From contig NW_019091375.1 in assembly GCF_001949145.1 (NCBI RefSeq), positions 1,866,196 through 1,930,195 of the forward strand: a stretch of 64,000 nucleotides of DNA. Reading direction: 5' to 3'. The notes beneath the pieces were generated by a model, which saw nothing but the letters and a program-made list of their open reading frames with translations, was not told the origin of the DNA and did not search any database. Shown piece after piece: positions 1 through 11,307 of the stretch; position 1 is the first letter of the stretch; every line of letters starts with the position of its first letter. Source of the stretch: Acanthaster planci (lineage: Eukaryota > Echinodermata > Asteroidea > Valvatida > Acanthasteridae). Position numbers and translations under genes: made by a program.

Positions 1-2296
1 ATAACGTATTCGTATCCCGCCTCTCGTTGGTTGAATCTCTTGGCTAATGGAAGAGTAGACACCAAAACATGTCTATGTTTTGTTCACTTATTTTCGTTTA
101 CCTTTAGGTTTCTCTTAAACTTCGTCTTCGGATGTTTTTCATCTCTGTCACAAAAAAAAGCAAACTGTCATCTCTTTCCTGGCTTTTGCTGTTCACTTCT
201 TTTTTTCTTCATTTTTCGCATCAGCATCCATCTTCATTATAACAGAAAAACCCGGCAACGTTGTCGAAGGCCACTCCAAATCATGGCCCCTTTCAGTAGT
301 GGAAATTACTGACCACTTGCCACATTTAAGAATTATTCCCAGTCAGTTCCTTTTTGCCATCGAAGGAGAATATCAGGAACGTCTTGCGATGGCTTAACAA
401 TTGGCACCGGTTTACTCTGTACATGTGGAATTCTCGCTGCACATTCAAATGCCAAGGCTCTTTTTTTTGGGGGGGTCGTTAATAACTCTGGGGACTTCCC
501 CTGCCAAGATGCCACAATAATTGCTGTTACACAAGGGACAGTCCTTGGTCTAGAAAAGGTCCAATAAAATAACAGACGCAAGTCACTTTAATTTGAGCCC
601 ACCCACGCTGAAAAAAGCAGCGTATACCAAAGTCATCACTAATTACCATATCCGGCCATTCTGGGATGAGACGGTGTGTCGCTTTTCGCGTTCGGATGGC
701 TTCAGCCAGTCTACAGTTGTTCGACATGTCAGACTTTCCGTCAGTAATGCATTTAAGGGTCTGACACTTTTTTAATAACGTCATTATGATAAGGCATTTG
801 TGAACTGGAACATTAATTTTTCTACGAGGCAGCGCATGCCTTGCTTGTTGTAAACAGTTGCGAAATCAAATTCCATGAAACGAACGTAAAAACGTTTGAA
901 AAAAGGTTTAAACATTTTTTACTGGATTTAGCATGGCCTTAATTTAATCATAGCTACTAAAACAAGTGAGACTTGTTTGCGTTCTAATATTATGACTGGC
1001 CTTTCTCGGTTTTGTTCGATTAGTGCTTATTCTCAACATTTTGACAATTTTGACATTTCAGTTTTGTTCGTCTGAGTTCTCGCTAGCTTCAAATTGCATG
1101 TTGTTTGCTCCTCCAAAATCTCAACACCCATGAGTGTCCCTTTCTGTCTACTGTTTCTCGTTACTGTACAAAGTTACATTGTGTCTGATGCTACTCTCTT
1201 GAGTTACCTCAAGGATTTTTCCATCTCAACTAAGGTGGGCATAAGACAGAATGGGAGGACTACCTTAGCTGAAGTAAGACATAGTGTAATAGAGTTGTTT
1301 CCATCAGTATATGGGGGCGCTATATAAATTTACGTCATCTAGCTCAGCGCGCAGGTATCTTTTCAAGGAAACCTTAAGCAGAAACAGATAGTTTTCAGAC
1401 AGAGGGCGCCCTTATTTTAGCTTAATATCACCACTTTCACACACATGCGCCGGCATAGACTAATGTCTACAGGACACACAAAAACGTTTTTTTGTCCTCG
1501 TGTAGACTGGGTCAGTTCGATTTTTCAAAAGGGCAAGGTAATTCGAGACGAAAGCACCTTACGTCACGCCAACTCGAGCAAATTCCTTGCGCGTGCGTCG
1601 CAATGATAAAGGTAACAGAGCCCGGGAATATGGCTGTTCTCAAATGATCGAATACACGCTTCTTTATTAACGAGAATGCAACGTTGAAACAGCAGCCTGG
1701 CCTCTTCGTTCCAACGGTGACACGAGTTCAACAAGTCTTTGCGCGCGTAACAAAATGCGCGCTGAATACACGTGCGTTGACGAAGGCATACAGCTCATCT
1801 GGTCTTTTCTGATGTAGTCGTGACTTATTTATTCACGTGTTTATACTTTTTTTTAGGGGGGGGAGGGCGGATGACAAAGTAAAACTTCTCCAAGACATTG
1901 TGTCTGCCCAGATTGGAATATTTACATTTATTTGCCAAAGCTGTACTCGGGACTTGGGTTCCAAAGAGAATATTCCTTCATTTTAACTTGCCTGAAAGCT
2001 GCACTCCAAAAATCCCTCAAGATGAAATGTCTCCATACTGCGGTTACTGTAAAAGTCAGCTGATATGGTCCGCTGATGCGGTGTTTCTTCGTGGGTAATT
2101 TCAAGCCCCAACCAAGTGAGTCCAACGCAGCCACGCCTCTGAATCTTGTCAGCATGAAAAGTCTCGTTGCCAATGAACTTTTCCATCTTACATCATGCCC
2201 ACTCACTCATTATATATTGTTGGTCTGGACCCGGCCTCACCTTTCATGAGTCACATGCGAGTCTTATTGACCACTGATGCTTCTGTGTCTTTGCAG
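1..2296. other. No supported gene
   Basis: Open frames here are short and uncharacteristic. The only repeated signal is an AGAGGGCGC motif near 1401 that recurs in repeats elsewhere in the window. Confidence 0.6.
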
Positions 2297-2408
2297 CAAT
2301 CAACGGCCAATTCAAGCGGAACGTAGACAATGATCAGGAAGCGATGGAGGACGTCTACCAATATCTGAGGTAGTTAGATTATCGATAATGGTTTCCCTGC
2401 ATTGGGAG

Positions 2409-2650
2409 GGGGTGTGGCCAATGGCCAGTAGTGGTAAGAGTTTGTAACTCGTAATCAAAGCGTCCTGGGTTCTAATCCAGTTTGCTAGCTATGGGTTGCA
2501 GGTACAGGGCTTGTCACTTCGCCCATGTTTGGCCCTATCTACCCAGGAGAATGTAAAGGTACCGACAATGAGGCAGCAACCTACGATCGACTGTCATCCC
2601 ATCCGGGGACTAATGTAGAAATAATGTAAAACACTCGTCCATGCCTAGGC
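2409..2650 (+). mobile_element. tRNA-derived SINE
   Basis: A Pol III A-box-like stretch (TGGCCAGTAGTGGTAAGAG, about 2422-2440) is followed 28 bases later by a near-consensus B box GGTTCTAATCC (2468-2478), as in the head of a tRNA-derived SINE. The non-tRNA body runs on to about 2650. Exact ends and target duplications are not clear. Confidence 0.5.
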
Positions 2651-3058
2651 GACCTAAGATAAAAACCTTTCTCAGTGACAAGCAGTTGCTTGTGATAGCT
2701 CGCTACGCTGTTGCCTTCACACTGCTACTATTTGCAGTATATGTTGAATGTTCAAACTAATAATCCGCACTGGAAGCAATTAATACCAGCTTCCCTGAGA
2801 CCATGACTTCTGTTGATAATGTCCGATGACAAACTCTGGCGAGAGCCAACCATTTTACAGACAATGCATCAGTTTTGGCCCTAGTTGTCTAACTTTATCT
2901 GGTATTAATGAACTCTTTTTTTTAACCTTCAGTTTCATTTTTAGCTTTACTGATCCAGTTTTTATTTGTTTTATTTTTTGCTCGGTAAATGAGGGCACTC
3001 TTCGGATATCACTGTATTTTCGATATCAGAGCTTTCCCAAATTGTAGTTAAAGAAATT

Positions 3059-3554
3059 CAGAGTTGTAACGAGTCGCTAAGTTTCTGACTCGAGTAGACT
3101 TGTGACATACTGACTTGAATCCAGTGGAGTCATTTGGCAAAAAAGTCGAGTCAAGCTCGAGCCAATTCGAGTCACCAATATTCGAACACAATACGATGAT
3201 AAAACAAGAGAGAAAGTCGCGTTGGCATGTTTAAATTAACGTCTGGGTGTCCACATGTGGTCATACGATATCTTACTCGTGATTACAACACATGACATGG
3301 ACATTTTAAACCGACACTGTAAGATACTACAGATATTGGGGGGCAAAGAGGCTTGCTTTTATATTTGGGATTCGAGTCACTCAAGTTGGGTCTTCTGATG
3401 AGTGACTCGAGTCGACTCATTTGCTCCCAGTGACTCATGTCGAGTCATTTGCTCGCAGTGACTCGAGTCGTTTACCTGTGGTGACTGGAGCTGAGAAGAG
3501 TCGCCAAAAATTGTGACTCGAGTTGAGTCACTGACCCGAGTTATTACAACTCTG
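3059..3554. mobile_element. hAT-like non-autonomous element, 496 bp
   Basis: The ends are inverted copies: CAGAGTTGTAACGAGTC on the left and, read from the right, CAGAGTTGTAATAACTCG. It is flanked by an 8-bp target duplication, AAGAAATT (3051-3058) and AAGAAATC (3555-3562), differing by one transition. Eight-base duplications and CAG termini are typical of hAT transposons. There is no transposase. The interior is packed with GAGTC/GACTC words. Confidence 0.75.
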
Positions 3555-3562
3555 AAGAAATC

Positions 3563-5139
3563 TAAAGTTTTGTTTCTATATCGTCTGTTACAGAAACTAG
3601 CCAAGAGGCAGAGGACGAGGAGACGTGGAGTTTTGGTGTAAAAACAAATGCCTAAAATCTAGTGTATGATATCAAAAATCCAAATATAAAGATACAAAAA
3701 AACAAACCAAGATGCACGCTATTTGAGTTTTTAGGTGTCTTATACGGGGTGCACCAGCTAAATTGCAAATATTAGAACTATTTTTGGAGGTGTTTCTCGT
3801 CATTTGTACACCTGTCAATGTCTTGCTCTAATGTACTCCTGCTTCGCCGTAACCCATTTCCCTTTCTCCCAAGTCGTGTACCCCACCACTATCTGAGTAA
3901 AAATCACGCTTTTTTCGATCTAAGTCTGCGTTTCTCACCATTTATAAGCACTTACTCTAGCACTTCGACATTGGTCTTGTTACCTTTAGCCTGCCTTACA
4001 TTAAGGACGTATATTTAATGCAGTTTCCGTTTGTGAGTGTACAACAAACGCCCAAATAAACGGGCTCAGTGGCTTCTCTACAGTACTCATGCCAAGTAAA
4101 TTAATTTGATATCACCCGACGACCAAGTGAATAATGTATCAGATTGAAATCATGTGATATTGGAAAAATATACCTTTTTAAATGGCCAATGGATGTTTAA
4201 CACATTAAGTTTCTGTAAAATTCCTCACGAGGTTTGTTGACAGGACATTATAGTAGGTACTTAAGAAAATGATATTGCTAAGGGGTGAATTTTCTGTAAG
4301 CATTCATTCTGCCTCGACTGTGACAACCATTAAGAGCAATTCATTGGTATTCATCAAAGTGATCAATTCTACAGGCCGGGAGGTTGCCGTTGATTGGCGC
4401 CCTCTTCCGAATCACTCTCTCAAGGACGCCCTCTGTAAAGTCGCCCTCCAAGAGAGCGCCCTCTCAAACTTCTGTCGACATTGAGTTTGATTGCTCATCC
4501 TTTAAAATATTATCATATTGACTGACAAGTATGATAAATAAAAAAAAAAACTAATCTGTTATCTTGCCCAAGGTGGAAGCTTTCCTTTTAAGGAATCCCC
4601 TCGCACGACAGTAGGCCTTCAAACATTATCTGAACACAATGTGCTTCGTTTTTGTTTTGTTTCATATTGTAAAGAAGACGTAAATAAAGCACGTGACATA
4701 GAATGACCACTGTAATACCGTGTCTCTTTTCAAAATGTATTAATTTAGTAATATTTATTATAATTAAAAATCTACGCATGCTCAAAAGTTGCTAGATATT
4801 CTAAATTTGAAAAGAGGAACTGTTAACCTTAAATGAGCCGATTGATATTTTGGACAATCTCTGGGGGGGGGAGGGGTGACTCCGCCCACATATACAGACG
4901 ATTGTCCCAAGTTCAACTCTTTACAAACTTTGCATGCGTGCGAAGACACTCTTAGTCAGTGTTACACAATTATGTTTTGGTTGTTATGATCATTTGGATT
5001 TATGAGCATTTGGATTTCAAGGCCACGTGGGTGCTAGCCAGTGGAAAGTTAAACTTTTTTGGCTGACCTGTCTCGGAAAAAAATAATGGGCGCTGGGCGA
5101 AAATGGTGTGCTCCATTTTCACAAGTGGCCGTCAAATGC
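3563..5139. other. No supported gene
   Basis: AT-rich DNA with a short cluster of CGCCCTCT words at 4397-4465 (three within 70 bases) that resemble the dispersed repeat families noted elsewhere. Confidence 0.5.
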
Positions 5140-5350
5140 CCACAAAGAGTTACCTACCTCCTATCCGCCTTGAGCAGACGCACCCCCTCATTTGTTGAAA
5201 AGAACCATGTTCTTCAGGACTATTCATTTTGTTGGAGGCAATGCAACTGTTCCCTAGTCGTTTGCGAACAAGCGATACGCAGTTAGTACAAAAGGAACCT
5301 TCCTTGCAAAGGAAATAGCGTCCTCTCTTGGTTCAGCTCGAGGCCCATTA
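5140..5350 (+). repeat. Dispersed repeat, copy 1 (second copy at 21360-21600)
   Basis: Shares with 21360-21600, in the same order and orientation, CTTGAGCAG, the AAAA-GARCCATG tract, TAGTCGTTTG-AACGAGC-like sequence and TAGCGTCCTCTCTTGGT (TTGCGCCCTCTCTTGGT in the other copy) followed by a GGCYCATT end. Diverged but collinear. Confidence 0.6.
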
Positions 5351-5469
5351 ATGCTTGGGCTCGTGAGAAAAAAAAGAATGTGTCAACCGAAGCCATTTTG
5401 TGTCCAGCTGTTGGTCATCTTCAAATTGGAGCCGTACATAGAGACAATAGGGCCAGCTGCAGGTTTTGG

Positions 5470-6160
5470 AAATAAAATGGCTGATCATTATGAGGTAGAC
5501 AGTGCGTCTACTGTATACCAATTGTCCGTGTGCAGTTGCCGTACACCTGCCAGTTTGTTTCCAAAATCAGAGCTATTTATAGAGTACCGAAGAGTGAAGT
5601 TATTTCAAAACAAAAAGAAAGTGTACTACAAACAATAGCCACACACTCACTGTACACGTAATGAGCAGCCATTTTGTTTCCAAAATCTGAAGTTGGCGCT
5701 GCTCTCTTCATATGCAGCTCTGCTCAAAATATTCTGGATACCAGACCCGATGAATCCGACAATGTTCGTCGAATCAACAATGTCTACAATACCAAAACTG
5801 GAGGAAGTCCTCCAGTTTCCGGGGGAAAAAAAAGCCGAAATATTCCGAATGACTCGTCCCATCCACATTCGGATATCCTCGTTGGTTTCCGGGTATTTTC
5901 GGCCGTGTTTGTATGCATAATGAGATATAAACGTTTTCTTTCTGCTTGATGCCAACATGCTGCACATTGCTGCCCCGTTCCTACGCATTTTTCGGAGTTT
6001 CTTCCATGTTCCCAAGGTGACAGTCAACATAAACAGCCTGAAACATGGGATCACCTAGGGGTTTCCTTGTGACCCTTGCCATGTTGCCATACGTAACCAA
6101 AGATTTTATCAAGAGACGTCAAGGAATCCTTGGTTAGGGAACCAGACCATCCTCCCTCTG
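5470..6160 (+). repeat. Mosaic repeat shared with 24000-24400
   Basis: A 22-base identity beginning CACGTAATGAGCAGCC lies at 5655-5676 and again at 24254-24275. A second shared block (TCCTTGGTTAGGG-ACCAGACCA) lies at 6127-6149 and 24104-24126. The two blocks are in the opposite order in the two copies, so the family is rearranged. An inverted relative, AAAATGGCTGATCATTA, is at 5474-5490. Confidence 0.65.
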
Positions 6161-8009
6161 TGTACTCCAGTTCAACAGAGTTCCATAAACCCTATGTATT
6201 GTCTGAGCTCATTTGAGCACCATGCTATGCATTTATGTGCTTTCTTACTGTTTTGGTTTTGTGCTTACACTCAGTATGTTTTAAGACCTTTTATTTTTTT
6301 CCTGCTAGCTTTTTCAATTTCTATTTTATTGGTCTATAATTTAGTCATTGTTTTAAATATATCTGTGCCTTTTCTTTTGCCTAGGGTGCAACAACATATT
6401 TACAACATACAGATTCCGCTCTTAGCTTTTTAGTTCTTATTATATGTATAGTTTCATCTTTAATCGTTCATCATTTTATCCGCGGAGTGATTTTAGAAGG
6501 ACCTTGAGGTCACGACCCTTGACACGGTCAAACATTAATGATAGTAGTAGTGATAATAATTTCACTTTGAGGTTGCGAGGCTAACCAGGGGTAAATCCAG
6601 CGGGGACGGGAAGAGGTTTTTTGCCTCATGGGGTTTGTCAATAATTAAAAAGATCATTGCTGTGGTTTTAGGAGCTGAAAACGTAAATTCTCTAGAAACA
6701 CCTTTATCAAAGTTCCGTGTACGCGGTTGGGGCTAACCCCGGTAACGACCCTCTTTGAATCAAATGACTCTTCTGACGTCAGCCTATACTCTTTTCATTT
6801 CATTTTGTTGCATCGTTTTCTACTTATTAATATTTACATGTTAATTTGAACGTATGAAGTTTATCATTTGCCTTTGTGATTGTTTTGATTCGCATTTAGC
6901 AAATTTACTTTCAGTTTAGCCTCAAATAAAGTAAACAATTTGTTGTTATGGTGACAACTCATGTATAACTTTAATACCAAAACTGATTGTTTGGAAACTT
7001 ACCCATCAAAACGTCCAAGATGATATTCCAAATTCATGTATTTCCAAACGACATGATGTCCTACGGCAACCGAGGGATTTCCATGTGTTTATAACATTTA
7101 ATTCCAAGGTTACAGATTCCAAATGTAGTCTTGAAGAGACAGTTAGCTGAGATTCCCAAAGTAGCTATTCGGCAAACTTGCTTGTTGGTGTAAAAATCCC
7201 TTAACTCCGTACAGCCATATCGTCAATATTTGAATTGGGCATACATCCGTTTCACCGATACACATCAATCCATTTGGACGAGTGAGGTAATGAAGTAAGT
7301 GTGTGCGCCATACGGTCCACCGATAGTTCCGACTGCGTGTCTTTGTGTGTAACTTAATATGCAGGCACCATGCATGCGAATAAGAAAAGGTTGTTGTTCA
7401 CCCAGCCGAAGAGCTACTCAATTAACGGCTTGGGTCAGAGTAAAGCTTTTTTTGTGAAAGTAGATGTACATACTTATAGCTAGCCAACGCTGGACAATGA
7501 GGGAATTCATCTAAAGACCCAAAGCATCAGTAAAACGTTTGGCTGTCTTGTCAAATGGACAACAGTGGAAGGTGGGGGACATATCTTAAGTCAAGGAAAC
7601 TATTCGAAAGGTGGAGATTCTTTGATTCGAATAGGCTCGCACCCTAGCCTTTTTAATGTAAAAAAAAATAAATCTCCACGCCTTTGTCATTTCTTCTTAA
7701 AATGTTAACTGATAATATCTCATGAATTCAAAATAAAAAAAATGACAGCGCTTAAAACGTACAGCTTGAAGTCTTCCACAAAAATCCAGTGTTGTTAACA
7801 GAAAATGTTGGTTAACCGGTTAAACAATCAACAGAATAGAACGTTTGTGATATGCATGTTTCCTAGAGCCCATCGGTCACGCCCTCCGGTAAGCATCGTG
7901 TCTTCCTCACCCATAGAGAACACGCGCAGCTCTAAATGAAAATGTTTAAAATCATTGGTTGTCAAACAAGCTTTGAATGGCTTCAGATACTGTTCACCTG
8001 GTGTTGTAT
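6161..8009. other. No supported gene
   Basis: AT-rich sequence with no convincing exon, RNA gene or repeat boundary seen on either strand. Confidence 0.5.
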
Positions 8010-8017
8010 CTGTTTCC

Positions 8018-8237
8018 CAGTGGCGTAGCCGGGGGAGGGGTGCACGTGCCCCCTTATAAATTCCCGGTCCCTGCCCCCCACAGAAAAAAAAAACAAAAAC
8101 AAAAACGGAGGAATGGATATTGAACAAGGCTGACAAAACTTGCTTCCCAAAACACACACCACTGAAAGCTGGTGCCCTCCATAAGATGCTCGTGCCCCTT
8201 TGTGCCCCCCACCAGTAAAATCTTAGCTACGCCCCTG
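8018..8237. mobile_element. hAT-like MITE, 220 bp
   Basis: Left end CAGTGGCGTAGCCGGGGG; right end, reversed, CAGGGGCGTAGCTAAG. Flanking octamers CTGTTTCC (8010-8017) and GTCTTTCC (8238-8245) agree at six of eight positions. Both arms continue into GGGGGCAC/GTGCCCCC-type sequence. No coding capacity. Confidence 0.65.
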
Positions 8238-8245
8238 GTCTTTCC

Positions 8246-10821
8246 TGTCTGTTTTTCATTCCTTTTCACGCAACAAATGCAAACTTTGAGCAGGCATTAG
8301 TCGTAAAAATTGTTGCGGCAAACACGCGCGTCTGGGCAGCACAGGTGCGCTACGGGTGTCTGTCAGTTTGGGTGGGAATTTTTTTTTTCTCTCGAAGGAT
8401 GTGCTTTTGATGATGAATGAGAGGCAATTCTGGAGCCTGGCTAAGCTTTGTGGCTCTAGCGAATTAGAGCGACAATCACTATAAATCAAATAGAGAACGA
8501 ACTAAGAGGGAAGAGGAGGACGTGTTATCAGGTTATGCTGCAACTCCCTCAAGGACTGAAAGGCGTTTAGAAATTTAACTGCGGGACATTTGAATAATGG
8601 AGTTTTGCATTGCATTTTTTTTTCTTGGCAAGGAAGGAAAATTCACTACTTCCTCGTATTGTTTCGACAAAATTGGACTGCAGAGACGGCCTTTTGATCT
8701 AATTACACCAGCCTTCCAGAAACATGACGCATTCGTGATTGTCGCCAATTAACTTGGAAATTTAATCGCCATTGATGGCACGCCAGATGTATATACACGT
8801 CCATGTTCGCAACACATGTGGCCAAAAATGTTACCAGCTGCTCATCTAAGGACGGGTTCGTGTGGGATTTAGTGAATAAGTATATTTGTGGTGTGAATTC
8901 ATCTTACCATAGTTCGAAACACCCTGAACAAGATCAAAGAAATGAAACATTGCTTTGTTTCCATTCTGTAGATATTTATTATTGTCTTAAGAATTAGGCT
9001 GAAAACCAGATTTACTAAATATTTGAATGAATCCTGGCCACCTGATAAACTATCACATGTAAAGCGTAGCTCAGATGTGCTCTGTGTTTTTCTTACAGAC
9101 GAATCAACATTATATGTTAAACTTTCATTAATAAATCCTTTTTTTCTGACTAAGAATGAAGTGTTTACCATTTAGAGTTCATTTTCGCTGAATTTGTGAA
9201 GCCATCTTAATTTTGCCCAGTGTGAAAATGCCTAATTGTTACAAGGAAAAAATAATTATTCGTTCAAGTTCATTTGCATACAACCCCGTGAATCATTCCC
9301 TTGATAAATTTCTCATTTTACTTCTCCCAAAAGGCGACTTTTAAAAAAATGCTTTTTACATTTTACAGATCCTATAAGCCACTTTGCCAGGGACATCTGC
9401 AAAAACCGCATGTATCAATGTTTACAAGGCTGAATTAATTTCATTGCAGCTTTATTAATTTTGTCCATTTACACTGTGTTGAATAACTGTAGATCCACTC
9501 CATTTTAAACACCTTTTGTAAACAAATCTCGGGCGTGCCGAACCAACTTAAATGTTGACTTTGAGACGAGCCAGGGCTTCAGAGAAATTGATACAAGAAG
9601 GAGTAATATAACTAAACTCGTATCATAACTGATTTCTATAAACAGACCATCGATACCTTTCAACGTTGGAAATACAACAAATACGATCCCTCTAACCAAT
9701 ATTAATTCCAAGGACTTCGACGAGTCTGACTAAATTGTCAATTCATGACTTAGTTTTAGTTCAGTAAAGCCAGTTTAGAACACCGGACGGCAGTATCGAA
9801 AATCCTGCTGGGAATTAACATTCACTTACAGACACTAGGACAAATTGTTTGGTTTAATCAGTTTTGTTTCTGTTTTTTTGTAAGGGGTCCTGGTCCATGT
9901 CAGAATGTTACACAAGATTTAAACGCCCTTTTAGCTTAAAACAAATGAAACATATTCTACCTGCGCATCTTTCAGATTGCAAAAGTCTACCCAAAAGTTT
10001 TGCCATGCCTGTCTTGGTGTTGTTTCAACCTCGGCACTTCTTGGAAGCGAGCTTGAGACTGCCTTTAATTTGTGGTGACACATTTCACATATAATCAAGC
10101 AATCAAGAAAAGATACCTCAGAAGGAAAGAGATGGTAAATGTGGAATATCACTGTAGAAATGCTACACAGATCAGCCAAGATTTTAATCTGATTTCACCA
10201 TTCTTGGTAGGAGGACAGTACGAAAACAGCTGTGCTGAACACAAATAAAAAAGGATGAAACAATCAGAACTGCCTTATGCTATAATTTTGTTTTTTTTTT
10301 TTTTCAAACAAAGCACAATTTGATTTTCCCCTTACGAGCCAATAAAGCTAATAGACATTTCAAAAATAAAGAATAGAATATCTGAGCTACCATGAATGTT
10401 TCTGCTGACGGCTGAATTATTTTCTACGGACCAATGGGCTTTTTGCAAGAGCAAAAACGGGCCCAAATAAAGGTGGTTCATACTTCAGGCGAATGGGAAA
10501 GCAAAGCCGATTTGATGTCTAAAACTTGCATAGAAATTTCGCTCAAGTTGAAATGTGTTCAACTTTTACGAATTCGCAACGCAGTTATTTCACCTGACGC
10601 CACACATTCAAGTTGACTTTTGCTTCCACGGGAGGTATGAACCGGTCTTAAGTGGCTTGAAAATTAAACGTTTGATTGAATGTTTGTATTATTTACATCA
10701 GGAAAATTCGAATCTTTGTGGTTAGGATAAATTCTAAAGTCAGTTACGTTTTGCTGATTTATTTTAGACATGTTAAAGATAATTACTAAAACATAACTGG
10801 CAACAGCTTGTAAACCTTAAA
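8246..10821. other. No supported gene; 3' flank of the kisspeptin-type gene
   Basis: AT-rich DNA downstream of the minus-strand gene. Nothing recognisable apart from homopolymer runs. Confidence 0.5.
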
Positions 10822-10827
10822 TTTATT
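10822..10827 (-). terminator. Possible polyadenylation signal of the kisspeptin-type gene
   Basis: AATAAA on the minus strand about 150 bases downstream of the stop codon. A second copy lies near 10759. In AT-rich DNA this hexamer occurs by chance, so the call rests on position only. Confidence 0.4.
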
Positions 10828-10975
10828 TGCGATTCCGAAAACGCCAACAGCCATCTTGGATATAAAGTTGGATTAGGTGATAATAAAGTGAAAGTCCAAA
10901 ATAAAAGTAGAGCTAGCTATCTAAAATTTGCTTCGCTATTAGGGGTGTCTGATTCCTTTTGAACCTGTCTGTGCG

Positions 10976-11307
10976 TTAGCGTCTCTTCCCAAAGGGCAGT
11001 AGAGGGCGGTTCCGGGACGGTCTACGCCCCCTCCTCGCCATGGTGTTGGCCGGTACTTCTTCCCTCTTGCCGAATGGTAGCACCCGGCTGCCCATGTTCG
11101 GATTGGGCCCCCGGAAGACACACCGGCCTCTCCGGCATCCGGCCCGCTTCGCCTCTGCCTCAAACTGCGCCTGCTCCAGCGTTTCCCCTAGCATGGCTTG
11201 CCGGAGGCCGTTTTTGGCGTCCACGTCATCAATGAGATCGCCGATGAGATTCTGTAATACCGCGGCTCCCTCCTCTTCATCGGTGAGGTCGCCTGTGAAC
11301 ACTCCGT
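10976..11307 (-). CDS. Kiss-like: Kisspeptin-type precursor, last coding exon (mature peptides)
   Basis: Acceptor is a T/C-rich tract ending TTGGCAG just before 11307. The exon starts with two bases that complete the split Asp codon. It encodes residues 35-144: an acidic leucine-rich spacer, then the two peptide cassettes, then a TAA-class end of frame at 10976-10978. The exon is markedly more GC-rich than its surroundings. The opposite strand also has a long open frame here; the splice match, dibasic sites and amidation signals are on the minus strand, so the plus-strand frame is a shadow. Confidence 0.85.
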
